A stretch of 64,000 nt of DNA from Byssothecium circinans (GCA_010015675.1 ML976989.1:29918-93917), one strand, 5' to 3'; counted from the first letter of the stretch, positions 1-12,500 are shown. Notes: a model not told the origin generated them from the sequence alone. Numbers and translations are program-made.

Positions 1-1
1 C

Positions 2-604
2 AGCGACTGGATTTGCTACGCTTTGATTGACGACATTGTCGACAGCTTCGCCCCCGTTCTCCGGTCTATCGAGCAAGAAACCGATGCCATTGAGGATCAG
101 GTCTTCACAGCCCGCATCGAGGACTCCCGCGCAATCCTCCGCGCAGTTGGCGACTGCCGCAAGAAGGTCATGCACCTCCTCCGTCTCCTGGGAGGCAAGG
201 CCGATGTTATCAAAGGTTTTGCAAAGCGATGCAATGAAAAATACAGCGTCGCACCCCGCGGCGATGTAGGCCTCTACCTTAGCGATATTCAAGATCACGT
301 CGTCACCATGATGTCCAATCTCGGCCACTTTGAGAAGATGCTTTCGCGCTCACACTCCAACTACCTCGCGCAAATCTCAGTCGACCAGGTCATCCAGGGA
401 AACCAATCCAACGTGACACTTGGAAAGGTCACTGTCATTGCTACGATTCTCGTGCCGCTGAACCTAATCTGCGGTCTATTTGGCATGAACGTCAAGGTTC
501 CCGGGCAGGACGGTAGCCTTGGTTGGTTCTTTGGTATCTTAGGTACCATTATCATGTTCGTTGCAATCTGTCTGGGCGTGGCGAAGAAGTTGCGGTACAT
601 TTGA
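2..604 (+). CDS. CorA/Alr1-Mnr2-type Mg2+ transporter, C-terminal part (5' end outside window)
   Basis: This is the last ~200 residues of a CorA-family divalent cation channel; the frame is open from base 2 to the TGA at 602-604, and the start lies left of the window. The visible part begins with the SDWICYALIDDIVDSF segment typical of fungal Alr1/Mnr2 proteins, continues through a long helix, and ends in two membrane spans. The first span closes with the diagnostic GMN triplet (bases ~482-490), the selectivity motif of CorA channels. A short loop (KVPGQDG) and a second span near the C-terminus follow. The family forms pentameric Mg2+ channels; Alr1 sits in the plasma membrane and Mnr2 in the vacuole, and the fragment cannot separate the two. 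The short basic C-terminal tail is normal. No intron is seen in this part. Confidence 0.9.
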   Translation, partial: SDWICYALIDDIVDSFAPVLRSIEQETDAIEDQVFTARIEDSRAILRAVGDCRKKVMHLLRLLGGKADVIKGFAKRCNEKYSVAPRGDVGLYLSDIQDHVVTMMSNLGHFEKMLSRSHSNYLAQISVDQVIQGNQSNVTLGKVTVIATILVPLNLICGLFGMNVKVPGQDGSLGWFFGILGTIIMFVAICLGVAKKLRYI

Positions 605-3112
605 TTACGAGTACATGGTTCGGTCATGTTTTTTTTCCGTTGTCATTTGTTGGAACAGTCTTTGCTGTTTGTTGCTCAACGTACATGATAATTTACTTTG
701 TATATTCCAAAGGGGAGGAGCAAACGGAGTCGTAGCGCAGGCTATGTTTTTTTGTGTGCTCTTCAGCGCGGTAATGATGGGGGGAAATGGCTGGGTTTTG
801 TGTAGTTAAGACGTGTTGCTTCTACAGTTTCTCGAAATAGATTTGGAATAGATGGTACTCAATGAAGTTGCATCGCATCTACTGCCTATGCACTACCATC
901 TCATGTCTTTGAATCAGCGATGGCCCGCCGATAAATCGAAATTTCCATCACCGCTCTTGCGGCTTGTCGATAAGTCATGTCGCGCTCTTAAAAGGAGCGT
1001 GGTGGGGGGAGGTTGCATTACGGAAAGTGACCCGATGCCTTTCCCGACAGTGGCGGGTTGGTTGAGAGTCGAGACGTTCTCTGCTATCTACGTAGTCTTC
1101 GAGCTACGCCGGAACAGGCAAGGCCTGCCCACGCGAAACATTGCAAGGCACCTGCCTGAGCAAACTTTCAATCCAGTCACTCCCTCATCACCCCACGAAC
1201 GCTAGCAAGTCAAGTCAAGTCACCCTGACTCGTGTCAACGTCGAAGGAAGACGATGGGGTGCGGGGGATGCAAAAGTGTTCTTACATTAGATTAGTAAAA
1301 GAAGGAACCAAAAACTTCTGAGTGCTGGCTAAGAACTAACTAGATAAGTAAGTAAAGCCGCTAGAAGGAAAGTCAGTCAGAGGCATTGTAACCTTTACCG
1401 TACCAAATGGGTATGGCGTTACACCTGCGTTCAGGAGTGGTATCGATCTCTTAGTAAGCTTATACAGTGAGTGGAATACAACACGGATGTTGTCAAACTC
1501 CAATTTAATAATAATGTAGACGCGACGCGACTACTAACTTTCGCGCAGAACAACGCCAAAAGCCCCCTACGCTACATAGAGACAACCCCCAAGCCCCACG
1601 AACGCCAAAAGCTTTCCGTCCGTGGACACGACACATTCAGTTCGGTCTCGGACGAGATCGAGTCAGACATACCCGAGAACCGTGATTCTCGCGACGAAAG
1701 ATGACATGGGAGCCAGGAGGAGTCACTGCATTCATTCACTGAACTTCGATGTGATGATCCAGATAGATGCGGGTCTTGAGGCGGATCTAGAAGCAGATCG
1801 AGAGAGCAGAAATCGGAAACATCCCCGGCTGGCTACGCACGATGTAGCAGCGGAAAGCGGTCGGTATAGTTGTCCACATACAGTCCCCTCGTGTGTCTCG
1901 ACCTTTTTCCGGCTATACTTCCGCCTCTATTCACTCCAGCTCTCGATATATCTGCGATTCGCAATGCTCTTGACGCGAACGGATACCAGCATGTTAATCT
2001 CCCCCCCTAAGACAAACACGTGCGGTATAATCGCCGCGTTCCGGCAGAATTTGCCTTCGTCTATCGGCTTGCATCTACCAGCTGTGTTGGGTCTAATATT
2101 CCCAGATGTACGCAGCTCAAAACAGGTGTTAGTCCACAACAACGAAGCGTGTGGCCGTTCCAGATGGCGGTAGACCTGAGATTAAACAGCAACGGCTGTG
2201 AAACATAGCTTATTGTGCACAAGACTGCACTTGAGATTACTTTGCAGTCATGTGTGGTATTGCTCACGATCTCCACTGGCTTTTGTACCATGGTGCAGTC
2301 ACGAGAGCTTTTTCGAGCAAGCGGACTGGATGATGACTTCTTATCAAGCAATACCAATATATATATTATGTATGGGCGGTACGTTCGCTTGTCGTTCCGA
2401 AACCGGGAAGTCGGAGCGAACGATGACGTGCCCGGCAATCAGGCGTCTTGGAATCAGTATGTTCGCGATCAGGAAAAGAAGGTTTAGAGAGTAGCGGTGG
2501 AGGTTGAGGCTGAGGGTTGGTTCGGGCAGCCAAAACTCAAGTGCGTGCTCCCTTGATAGTAATATGGATCGATCTGGTTGGTTACACGACGTTGTTCGCA
2601 CTCGGAACCTGGGAAGGCGCGCGCCAGGGCCTGCCGGGGTCTCGCCGCTTCACGGGACGAGCATGATGCACGCAATGCACATGCACGCCATGAGTAAGTG
2701 GTGAGCGCGAGGGAGCCCGAGCCCGAGCCTGTTCCTGGCTTGCTTCACCTCTACACTAATAATCCGAATCCAAGTACCAAGGCATACCTTGATGACCTGC
2801 CGCCCTCTCGCCTGTACGCCTTTGGAACTTCTCCCCTTCACCGCTTGAGTTTGTAGAGTACCGTGAGAGTGAGAGTGAGAGTGAGAGTGAGCCATACCGC
2901 CAGGTTAAGAGTCGCCTACCTACATATGCGCCTTACACTTCCGCTACTACACCTCCGACACAGACTTGTCACCTCTACCTACAACCCTCGTACGCACGCT
3001 CAACCTACCAACCCCTACTCCCTTCGTGCCTCGCACTCACGCCACCGGAACTCCCGCTACAACTGCGACTGCGACTGCGCCTGCGACTGCGACCCACACA
3101 CAGAAGAGAAGG
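605..3112. other. Long intergenic region, no gene recognised
   Basis: About 2.5 kb between the transporter stop and the Cdc34 start. Open frames here are short, overlap on both strands and resemble no family I know. The first ~200 bases are probably 3' UTR. The last ~250 bases are pyrimidine-rich on the plus strand, as expected for a fungal promoter or 5' UTR. The only clear structure is the hexanucleotide repeat at 2863-2891. Confidence 0.5.
2863..2891 (+). repeat. GTGAGA microsatellite
   Basis: Almost five tandem copies of the 6-bp unit GTGAGA lie about 220 bp upstream of the CDC34 start codon. On the minus strand it would read as alternating His-Ser, which is low complexity rather than a gene. 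Confidence 0.85.
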
Positions 3113-3981
3113 ATGGCGGACTCGGCGGCACGGCTGCTCGCGAATGAGTACAAGGCCCTCTCGAAAGAGACATGGACGAATATCGAGGTGAGACTCACTC
3201 TCCCATTCTTCCGGTCAAAGGGACATGGAAGCGGAAGAATATGAAGGAACTCTGCTAACACCGTCGTCTGGCAGCTGATCAACGACAACGTCTTCGAGTG
3301 GAGTGTTGCCCTTATAGTGCTGAACCCGGACTCCCTCTACTACGGAGGCTACTTCAAGGCGAAGCTCAGCTTCCCCAAAAACTACCCGTATAGCCCACCC
3401 GGTGCGTAGCCCTAACCCGTCTTCTACTTCTCACAGGACGAGGAAGAGTGCCATGAGATATGGCAGCGGAACGAGAGAACTAACACCGGCCAGACTTCAA
3501 GTTCATCCGCCCCCTCTACCACCCCAACATCTACCCGGACGGCCGCCTCTGCATCTCCATCCTCCACCCACCAGGCGACGACGAAATGTCCGGCGAACTC
3601 GCCTCCGAGCGCTGGACGCCCGTGCAACGCGTCGAATCCGTCCTCATCAGCATCCTCTCCCTCCTCGACGACCCGGAAGTCTCGTCCCCCGCCAACGTCG
3701 ACGCGGGCGTCTGTCTGCGCAACAAGCCCGACGACTACAAGGACAAAGTGCGCAAGGACCTCGAGCTCAGCAAGGCGGATATCCCGGTCGGGTTTGTGAT
3801 GCCGACGCACGACACGGCGTTTGGGGCGAAGAAGGACGAGGGCGATTTCGATATGAGTTGGGAGGATAGCGATGAGGAGAGCTTTGGGGGCAGTGAGAGT
3901 GATGTTGATGAGGAGATGGATTCGGATTTTGAGGGGTACGAGGATGAGGAGGATGATGAGCATGGAGAGGATGAGGACTGA
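3113..3981 (+). CDS. CDC34: Cdc34/Ubc3-type ubiquitin-conjugating enzyme E2
   Basis: E2 enzyme expected to carry ubiquitin on its catalytic cysteine and act with SCF ligases. Three exons: 3113-3187, 3275-3401 and 3494-3981, giving 229 residues. The catalytic Cys is in [10 protein letters not shown], preceded by HPNIYP. The acidic loop that marks the Cdc34 class follows ([17 protein letters not shown]), then [20 protein letters not shown]. The C-terminal ~45 residues are almost all Asp/Glu/Ser, matching the acidic tail by which Cdc34 docks on the cullin basic canyon. Both introns have GT..AG ends (87 and 92 nt). The start is the ATG opening [14 protein letters not shown], the normal E2 N-terminal helix. 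Its likely SCF partner Skp1 is also encoded in this window at 34.8 kb. Confidence 0.93.
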
Positions 3982-5212
3982 GGTGAGGTGGACACGGTGT
4001 TGCGGTACTGCGTGGGAGGTTCTGACCTCTATCACCATTTACGCCACTCATGACACCTCCTCACGACTCTCGGAGACTTGGACACCCTATCGGCACTTCC
4101 GCCTCTCTCTTTCCGTCTCCCCTCCCCCCTCTCTCCTCTCAACGAAACCAACCTCCACCTCAACATCAACCTCCTCATGTACAGCGCGGCGTCCGGTTTT
4201 CCCCTCATGGTTTCCCCCCTCGCGATTCGGATGGAACGGATGGACTTCTAGACTCAACTTTTCACCTGCATGGTATTGGCGTTCTTCTCATGACCACGGT
4301 ACGGTATAGCATGCTGCATCACCTTGTTTCCCCCCCTTCCCTAGCCTTCAATTTCACATACATACATATACATACAATGCCCTTTTTCCCAATCAGATAG
4401 TCACACACCGCATCTAGTCGCCGTAGGATCCTACCCTTAGCCTGCGATACGATGCGATGGAGCTAAAGTCGGGCTCCGCTTACTTGCACTGCGCATTGGC
4501 CCTGCAATGGTGCAGCGGTTGGATGGGTGGGTGCGTGTAGGTTGTAGCATGTCATGTTATGTTAAATAAATTCTTTGTTCATATGATGTTTTTTTCTGTT
4601 GGTGATTCGCGGAGCCGAGGTTTAGAGAAGCATCTGGATGGGGAAGTGATACGGCGAGAAAAAGGTGGATAGTGAGGATATACATGGCTCCGTGGCTCCT
4701 AGTCATGAATGTACGGTACTGTGGCCCTTTTTTTGCCTTTGTAATTTTTTTCCCCAGAAAACCCGGACAAAATTTTGAAGAGCGAGATGTTTGAAATTGT
4801 GTTTTCTTTTGTCTCTTGGGGAGACGATGTTTTAAACGCCCTTTTCAACGTTCACATTTCCCTTAACTCAGGACCCAAGACGAAAAGAGGACAAAAGGTG
4901 TGACAAAGTATCCTGGTCTTGCTCATACCCAAACCCGAATGACGCCGCCTCCTGCGTCTATCAGTTCCCCCGCTTTTCTCTCACTCAATGCATGGCTTGG
5001 TTGTTGCTACACACGATTAGCAAGACGAAACCCCCAAGAGGCAATGCATTTGCATATTCCATCATCCACCCCAACACCCACTTTCCCAGCCAAATCAACC
5101 CAGATCAAATCCACCCAATCCAACCCAACCCAATCCCCCACCATAAAACCAGACAAAGAAAGGAAGAAGAGAACACCAACGACCGCACAAATCACAAGCA
5201 CAAGCACAGCAC
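3982..5212. other. Convergent 3' intergenic region, nothing recognised
   Basis: About 1.2 kb between two converging genes. The left third is pyrimidine-rich and the right third A/C-rich on the plus strand. Short open frames here are low-complexity Pro/Ser/Thr strings without family resemblance. T-rich runs around 4730-4815 may belong to 3' UTR or polyadenylation signals. Confidence 0.5.
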
Positions 5213-6118
5213 TTACACAGTCCCCGCAATGCTCAAGTCGCGAATCTCCTGCAGCACCTCCTCGACCCGCTGGTCCAGCTCGCCCTGCGCATACTGATCC
5301 CTAGTATTAGCATCGAGGTACTGCTGGACCTGCGCCATCCTGCTGTACGCCTCGGCGCAGAAGCGCAGCTGGATCTTGACTAGCGCCTCAAAGCTCGGAT
5401 CCAGGTAGGGCACCCTCAGGTCGATCAGCTGCGGCAGCTCCGTCGTCAGCGTCTCGTTGATCTGGTCGTAGGCCACGCGCGCCATCTGCTCGTCCTTTTC
5501 CGCCCGCGGTAGCTTTGTGACGTCTTTATCAGGCCTGTCGGTCAGTTTCTTGACCTGGCTCCGCATGCGGTCGTAGTCCATTTGCTTGTGCTCGCGCTTC
5601 GTGATGCACGAGTTGATGTCGGGGAAGTAGGAGCAGAAGCGCTGGATGGGGTCGAGCACGGTGGTGCGGTAGGGTCCGTCGAGGGCTTTTATGGTTTCGG
5701 CATCGAGATCGGTCACGGCTTGTTTGTAGGAGCGCGAGACGCCGTCTTTGGCGCCGGCGTCGCCGTAGAAGGCGTCGATGGTTTCGGCGATGCGCATTTG
5801 CGAGGCCGTCATGGCGCGGAGGGAGTCGAGGTAGCCTTTGGCTTCTTTTTGGAGCTTGTTGGCGGCGGTTTCCATGGTGCGGTAGCGGCTGGGGGTGGCT
5901 GTTAGTTTTGGGGAGGGGAGCCGTATGGAGGGTGGGGTGGAGGGTATTACCGTAGCTCTGTCTCGAAGTCGCGGTCGTTTGTGCGCTCGACTTGGCCTGT
6001 CTTCATCAGGACTTGGGTCGTTGCGCGGTTGACGCCCTTCTTGAAGCCTGTGTCGTCGTCAGTCTATATGTCGGAGGTGGGCGGCGGGTGGGCTGTGAGT
6101 CGTACCGGTCCAGGACAT
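5213..6118 (-). CDS. hob3: BAR-domain protein Hob3/Rvs161 (amphiphysin-like)
   Basis: N-BAR protein of 261 residues, expected to bind and bend membrane at endocytic and actin patches and usually paired with an Rvs167-type partner. Exons on the minus strand: 6118-6106 (13 nt), 6047-5951 and 5888-5213. The spliced N-terminus starts MSWTGFKKGVNRATTQ, the near-invariant amphipathic start of Rvs161/Hob3. The BAR core follows, with ELRRYRTMETAANKLQKEAK and YLDSLRAMTASQMRIAE. No SH3 domain is present, which separates it from Rvs167. Length agrees with yeast Rvs161 (265). The very short first exon follows from the conserved MSW start and from good splice sites (GTACGA donor, CAG acceptor). Confidence 0.92.
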
Positions 6119-6379
6119 GGCTGCGGATTGTTTCTAGACAGCTATGATTAAAGTTGAGATATCCTTTTGTCTATATAGCCGGACCAAGTGGTGGAGTTTA
6201 GGTGGGGGAGAGGACGGAGTAGATGTTCGTGGTAATGAAATGGTGAAGTAGAGATGTCGGGACGGCTTAGCCACACAGCCACATATGACGAGGCATGTTG
6301 GCGCACGAACCACCTGCGTACCGACCGGGGTCGCGCTTTCTCTTAGTGGCTCAGGTGCAATTCATGCTCCAAACCTCCA

Positions 6380-7673
6380 ATGTTGTCGTCCACGACATCG
6401 CGCGCTCTACGAAGAGCCACCTCACACTCCCTCTCAAAGTCAAGGACACCATATGTCTGCCTCTCCTGCCAACAAAAACGACACGTCTCTTCCAATGAAC
6501 CTCGCCGCACCATCTTCTCCGGCATCCAGCCCACCGGCATCCCACATTTGGGCAACTATCTCGGCGCCTTGAAGCCGTGGGTCAAGCTGCAAAATGACGC
6601 CCAACCACGAGACAAACTCATCTTCTCCATCGTCGACCTACACGCCATCACGGTGAAGCAAGATCGGCTGCAATTGATGCAATGGCGGAGGGAAATGTTT
6701 GCGAGTTTTCTGGCCGTGGGACTAGATCCGAAGAGGAGCGTATTATTCGCGCAGAGCGATGTTTCCGCCCACAGTGAGATGATGTGGATATTGAGCTGTT
6801 TTGCCAGTATGGGATATTTGTCGAGGATGACGCAGTGGAAGGTACTTACCGTTCTCATTCGAGAAAGGAGGACCTGAGGCTGACCTACATGCACAGAGCA
6901 AAGCGGCCCTCCCACCCGACACTCCCACAACTTGCTTCGACCCATCCCCGTTCCAGCGCCTCAAAAAGGACGCCCCGGCCCCAAAACTAGGCCTCTTCTC
7001 CTACCCCGTCCTCCAAGCCGCCGATATCCTGCTCTACAACACAACCCACGTCCCCGTCGGCGAAGACCAGGCCCAACACCTCGAATTCACCCGCGACCTC
7101 GCGCAAACCTTCAACGCGGCCTACAAATCTGACATTCTCACCCTACCCGAAACCATTCTCTCGCCCGCAAGACGCGTAATGTCACTTACGGAACCCACGA
7201 AGAAGATGTCCAAATCAGATCCCAAAATCGAGTCAAGGATCCTAATCACCGATACCAGAGAAACGATCCATCAAAAAATCAAAACAGCATTGACGGATTC
7301 GATTCCTGGCGTACATTATGATCCGGAACTGCGCCCCGGAGTGTCCAATCTTATCGATATTCTATACCACCTGAACGAAGCAAAATACGCGTCACCCGAA
7401 CACTTATCCAGAGAACTGGCTGGCGCAGATACATCCTTAAAAGCGCTAAAAGAGATGGTTGCTGATGCTCTGGACAAAGAGTTGGAGCCCGTGCGCGAGA
7501 GGATGGGCGAGGCGATGAATATGAAGGGGGAAGAGATGCTTAAGCATTTGGATAATGGTTTAAAAGTGGCCGGGACTATTTCGCAAAGACAGATTCATAA
7601 AATGAAGAAGGAGATGGGGATGTGGTGGGGGGGTGAGGGGGAACGTATGAAGCGAGGCAGGGATGGAGGATGA
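6380..7673 (+). CDS. MSW1: Mitochondrial tryptophanyl-tRNA synthetase
   Basis: Class I aminoacyl-tRNA synthetase charging mitochondrial tRNA-Trp. Two exons, 6380-6841 and 6897-7673, with a 55-nt intron; 412 residues. The first ~40 residues are rich in Ser, Arg and Thr without acids, a typical mitochondrial presequence. The Rossmann core starts at RRTIFSGIQPTG with the HIGH-equivalent PHLGN. SRMTQWK|SKA spans the splice junction, a conserved TrpRS segment that fixes the acceptor. The KMSKS loop is intact (TKKMSKSDPKIESR). It resembles the bacterial-type enzyme, as expected for the organellar form. The C-terminal ~20 residues (Gly/Arg-rich) are poorly conserved. Confidence 0.93.
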
Positions 7674-8552
7674 AGGTTAAAGAGGAGGAATTGAGTGAGT
7701 GGGACCACGTTGTGATTGCTGTTGATAATGGGGTTGAGGATTGGAGTTGCCGCTTGTTGTCCAGTTCGTGTACTGTACTTCGCTTCATGTATATCTCTTC
7801 ACATGTATTATCATCCACGTGGACCAGGGCGATTCTGTATGTGCAGTACATACAATTTACAGAGCACAAAACAATACACACAACCCCATGAATCCATACA
7901 ACCGACATTCAGTTAAGGCCATTTAAACGCCCAAAAATTTTTTTTTTTTCCAAACAGAACAACTTCCATTCCCACACCACATCACATGACACCCCATCAA
8001 GTTTACCCGCGCTCCAAGGCATATCGCCGCGTTAGAACTTCGGACCGACCCATCAGGAGACAATTACTTGCCTGAGGCGCGGCGCGGCGAGCCTGCGACG
8101 TCGCGCATCCCCCGTCCACGTTTCACCCTCTATCCGAAAAGGGTAATCTAGACTCCCTTTACAGTAAAGCTCATGTATCAAGGTCGTTTTTTCGCGGCCA
8201 TGATGGTAACGCGTGACGATAACGACGGGGATATAGGCGTGACTGGGTAAGTAGGAAGGGTGATGGAACTTGGGAGATGATGGTGCGTTTTAAGGGAGGG
8301 AGAGGGGGGCTTGGCATGTTGGTTGGTTTCGAAGTTTTGAACTTGTATAAAGGGAGGAGTGTGGTTGGTACATATATCCCATCCATCTATCTTCTTTACT
8401 TAAGTTAATTGTTTGTTTCTTCGTCTAGCGACTCATCCTTCCTTTCTTCGATTTAAAATTTATCTATTGCTTTATCGATCCACTCGGCTGAGCCGCATCT
8501 CCCTCCAAATCCATCCATCCATCCTCCCGCATTCCCGTCCGTAGCAGAAACC
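7674..8552. other. Intergenic region; probable promoter of the small secreted protein
   Basis: About 880 bp. A T run occurs at 7939-7949. A TATA-like TATAAAGGG lies at ~8346, about 200 bp before the ATG at 8553, followed by a pyrimidine-rich stretch up to the start codon. No gene is seen. Confidence 0.45.
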
Positions 8553-8897
8553 ATGCGCCCCTCCTCCATCATCCCGGCGCTCCTCGCCTTCCTCCTCCCC
8601 CTCGCCGCCCTCGCCACCCCGGTCCCGCAGCTCAAAGCCTCCGACGTCGCGGGCGACCGCGTCGTCCTCGACGGCGCGTTGTGCACTCCCGTGCAGGGGC
8701 GCCAGGTGTGCGATGATGGGTTCGGGAATACTTTGTACGTTTGCTGCGTTTTACTTTTTACCTCTTAATCTTGTGTGTGTGGTGAAAGAGAGAGAGAGAG
8801 AGAGAGTGTGTGTGTGTGTGTGTGTGTGAGTGAGTGAGAGACTGTGCTAACGCGTTGGATGGGATGTAGTTTCGCGGATGAGCCGTTGAGGTCGTAA
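8553..8897 (+). CDS. Small secreted protein, function unknown
   Basis: Predicted 69-residue protein from two exons, 8553-8734 and 8870-8897. The first ~21 residues (MRPSSIIPALLAFLLPLAAL, then ATP) form a clear signal peptide with an Ala-x-Ala-type cleavage site. The mature part is under 50 residues with two cysteines (in GALCTPVQ and RQVCDDG). The 135-nt intron has a GTACGT donor, a perfect branch-like GCTAAC at ~8846 and a TAG acceptor. Splicing gives GFGNTFFADEPLRS and a TAA stop; without it the frame runs to a stop at 8768. Size, secretion signal and paired cysteines are common in small secreted or effector-like fungal proteins, but I do not recognise a family. Existence of the gene is moderately supported. 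Confidence 0.5.
8787..8840 (+). repeat. (GA)n(GT)n compound microsatellite inside an intron
   Basis: Alternating AG for about 20 bp, then TG for about 20 bp, ending in TGAG units. It lies within the predicted intron of the small secreted protein, just upstream of its branch site. Confidence 0.85.
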
Positions 8898-9553
8898 TAA
8901 GAGGGTGGTTGACTGAGATTGAGGAGGCTTCTCCCCCCACCCTACGTTGGATCGATGGGTTGAGGGAGGGAGGGGAAGAAACAAGAAACGCTGTCTCGGG
9001 TGGTGGTGGATATATTGTTCACACCAAAGTGTTGGAGGCGTAGACTATGTAACGGCTACTGTACACGTACATCATCATCCACGGCCCAAAACTCCAAGCC
9101 AGTCTCCCCGCAACACGACGACTTGGCAGAAATCTCAAAAGTTGAATCACGCCACGCGTATAAATGAATTGGTTGTCGAGCTAAATAAACTAGCAGACGT
9201 CCGCCCCCATTCGAACCCGTGAACCCCCCAATGCATACATATACATCGCAATGCGCAGATGCAAACGCCCATGATTCGAATTCCCAATCAAAAATACCGC
9301 CCATTGCCCCCCAAATCCGAAAACCACCAAAGAAGAGAAAAAGGGTGCTCATGCAGACTCTAAATGCATATCCGTTGTCCGTCTTGCCTGCCCTTCACTA
9401 AGCCTTTCCGGTGAAAAAGACTCTTGAAGACTCTTCCACCCGAATCAATATCGACAAGGGGTAAAAGTTGTACAGAAGAAGTGAAAGCCATCCGTCTGAC
9501 CCCCCTTCTCACCCATCTACCACTCACCACCTCTCAAACACACCAGGCGTCCA
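8898..9553. other. Convergent intergenic region
   Basis: About 650 bp between the small secreted protein and the 3' end of the ABC transporter. It is A/C-rich on the plus strand and holds no frame that resembles a protein family. Confidence 0.45.
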
Positions 9554-12500
9554 TCACTCAGTCGGACCCTCCCCTTCTGCTCTCCTCTTCACCACCTCCC
9601 TCCTCGCCTCAAACGCCTTCTTCGCCTCCAGTTCAAGATTCTCCAGCTCCCCACTCATCTCACACATACCCCTAAACGTTCCACCCTCCTTACTCACGAG
9701 CTCCCAGGGATCCCCAAATTCCACAACCTCTCCCTGGTCCAGAACAAGCACCTTGTCGTAATCGATAATCGTCTGGAGACGGTGCGCAATCGTGATCGTC
9801 GTATTCTTGATCGCGCGTATCGTTTCCTGGATCTTGGCGTCGGTCGCGTAGTCGATAGAGGCCGTGGCTTCGTCCATGAGGAGCACCTTAGGTGCTTTGA
9901 GGAGTGCGCGCGCGAGACAGAGGAGTTGGCGTTGGCCTTGCGAGAGGTTGGAGCCTGATTCGCTGACGGGGGAGGAGAGGTTGCGGAAGGGGTTTTTGTT
10001 GTCGGGTTGCATTGCTGTGTCGACTTGGGCGTCGGTGTTAGTGGCTGCGCCGTTTGGCGTGATCAAGGCGGTTTCTTCGCTTGCGTCACCTTGTTCCCAT
10101 TCGCGGTGAAGATCGGGGTTTGCGAGAATTGACCCAGGGTTTGTGGTTGATGCTGCGTAGCTAGCATGGGCATCAGACACAATAGCATTGGCGGTGGGAT
10201 TCGGAATCTCGATGGGCGATGGCGTGCTGGGACCGTTCGGTGTCGCGGCGCCGGATGTTACGGTAGACGGCGAAGAGATGAGGTGGACTTCGCGGAGCGA
10301 TGTGAAGATTTCTTCGTCGGTGAAGAGAGAAAAGGGGTCGAGATTGCTGCGGATCGTGCCGGTGAAGAGCGTCGGATCTTGCGGGACCATTACTATATTC
10401 TCCCGCAAGTCTTGGAGACCAATCAATCCGACATCAATGTCGTCAACCAAGATCTTACCCTCCTCCGCTTCCAAAGCTCGGAATAGCGCCAGGGCGAGCG
10501 AACTCTTGCCCGCGCCTGTTCGACCTACAACGCCGACCTTCTCCCCGGACAGGATCTTAAAGGTGATTTTCTTCAAGACGGGGTCGAAATCAGGCCGATA
10601 GCGAGTGGAGTAGCCAATAAATTCAACGGATCCTTTGCTGGGCCAGTTCGACGGCGGCCTGTTCTCCGGAATAAGCGAGGGCGCTTCCTGATCCACATCA
10701 AGATATTCCTTGACACGTTCTACCGAGTTCATATTCTGTTCGTTTGCAGAGTACAGTCGTACAAACCAGAGCACGTTCTCGGTGAAGGTAACAGCATAGG
10801 TCAACGCTAGACCAGCGGCACCCGCATCGATGGTACCGACAGAGCGTACGACGAAAATACCCGCGAAGAACGACACCAGCGCGCCGACCACGTCAATTCG
10901 GAAAGCGAGCCAACGGTTGGCAGCCCACAGGTAGATAAAAGGCCGATGTTGTGTATTGATCTTGGTAAGATTCTCGCGGATAAAGCGTCGCTCATCGCCG
11001 TAGGCTCGGATTGTGGTCATGCCAGAAAGTGTCTCGCCAAACTGCTGGTATAGAGGACTCCGGTGCACCGACTCTAGACGTTTGAGATCTCGAGACGAAT
11101 TGATGTAAAAGCGACCTATCAATGCGTAGAGTATCGTGATGAAAAAGCCGGCGATTAGGAAGCCGGGGGTAATGATCGAAATTAATATTACAATAGTGAT
11201 AATGCTCGCAAGGCAATGTACTACGCCAATTGCGACGGGGGCCACCTGTAGATGATGCTTAGCAAATTCAAATATACACAACTAATAAGCCCTCCAAGGG
11301 ACCTCTGGATTCGCTGCAACGTACCTCTTGATCGACAGACTCAATATCCTTCGAGAACCGGTTCATGAGCTGACCTAAAGGCGTCTGGTCAAAGAACCTA
11401 AACTTGGCATGCGTGACCTTCTCGATGAGCCGCTCATGTATCCGCCTCGAAGCCGCCAGTGAGCCGCCGAAAAGAAAGCCTTCCCTAAGGAAAGTAATGA
11501 ACATGAAGACGGTACCGAGTACGGCATACACGCCCAAGAAATACCCAGAATCGACGTCATCGGACCTGAGGGTAGTGAAGCTGGTCTGGGCAAGGTCATA
11601 CGAGTATGAATACTGCTCATCTTGTTGCGTCGAGAAAGGAATGGTCCAGCTACAGGTACGGCTGTTCATGCAAATGCCTAGTCCATTAAGCGTGGGCGCA
11701 TGTGTGATGGGCGTTCGATTGTGAGTGCTCGTATACTGGATACTCCTGTCGGCGTACGCGTTAGACCAAGCCCTGATCCAGACGTTGGTTGACACGTCGG
11801 AAATTTGTTGTGCGGCAAAGCAGACAGCTGCTCCAATCCAAAAATACCAAGGACCCATAGCCCGTAGATACATGAGGATGATACTGAACTTGACGCCACC
11901 TTCGGCTTTGGTCTCCTCTTGTGTTTTGCCAGCAGACGCCCTTTTAGGATCTGTAGAACCGTTGGCATCACCGTTAGAGTCACCGTTGGCATGACCGACT
12001 TCACCCTCCGCGTCAGCTTCGGCATCCAACGGCACGCTCGACGCCACTCTCGACACGCCGCGCGAAGCGGGCCTAGATCTGGTAAGGTCTTCGGTCAATT
12101 TTCCTGAGCTGATGATCTCGCTTGCGCTACCCTGGGCTGCGATTCTGCCATTCTCGACAATAACAGCGAACTCCGCTTCTGGCAAGCAGAGGCTGACATT
12201 ATGTGTGACGAGAATGCACGTACGGTTGTACATGAGAGGGCCCATGAGCGCGTTGTCAAAGATCCACTTGGCGGTGTGAGAATCGACAGCGCTGAGAACA
12301 TCGTCAAGCAGGACATGACGTGCTTTGCTGTAAAGAGCGCGAGCCAGGGAGACACGCTGCTTTTGACCACCGGACATCGTGACGCCCTTCTCGCCGACAA
12401 TCGTCTCGTCGCCAGCATCTAGAATTTCCAGGTCTCTTTTTAGTGAGCAGGCCGTGATGACGTCCTTGTAGCGCTTTGGATCCCACTCGCCCGCAAACAC

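Noticed and set aside
852..1205. Open frame of 117 residues in the long 5' intergenic region
   Set aside because: No family resemblance, no signal or domain, and overlapping frames on both strands; consistent with chance.
2650..2895. Minus-strand frame starting with alternating His-Ser
   Set aside because: It is the translation of the GTGAGA microsatellite; no conserved part beyond it.
9180..9235. TTCGAACCC sequence suggesting a tRNA T-loop
   Set aside because: The flanking bases do not form a T-arm, acceptor stem or A-box in either direction.
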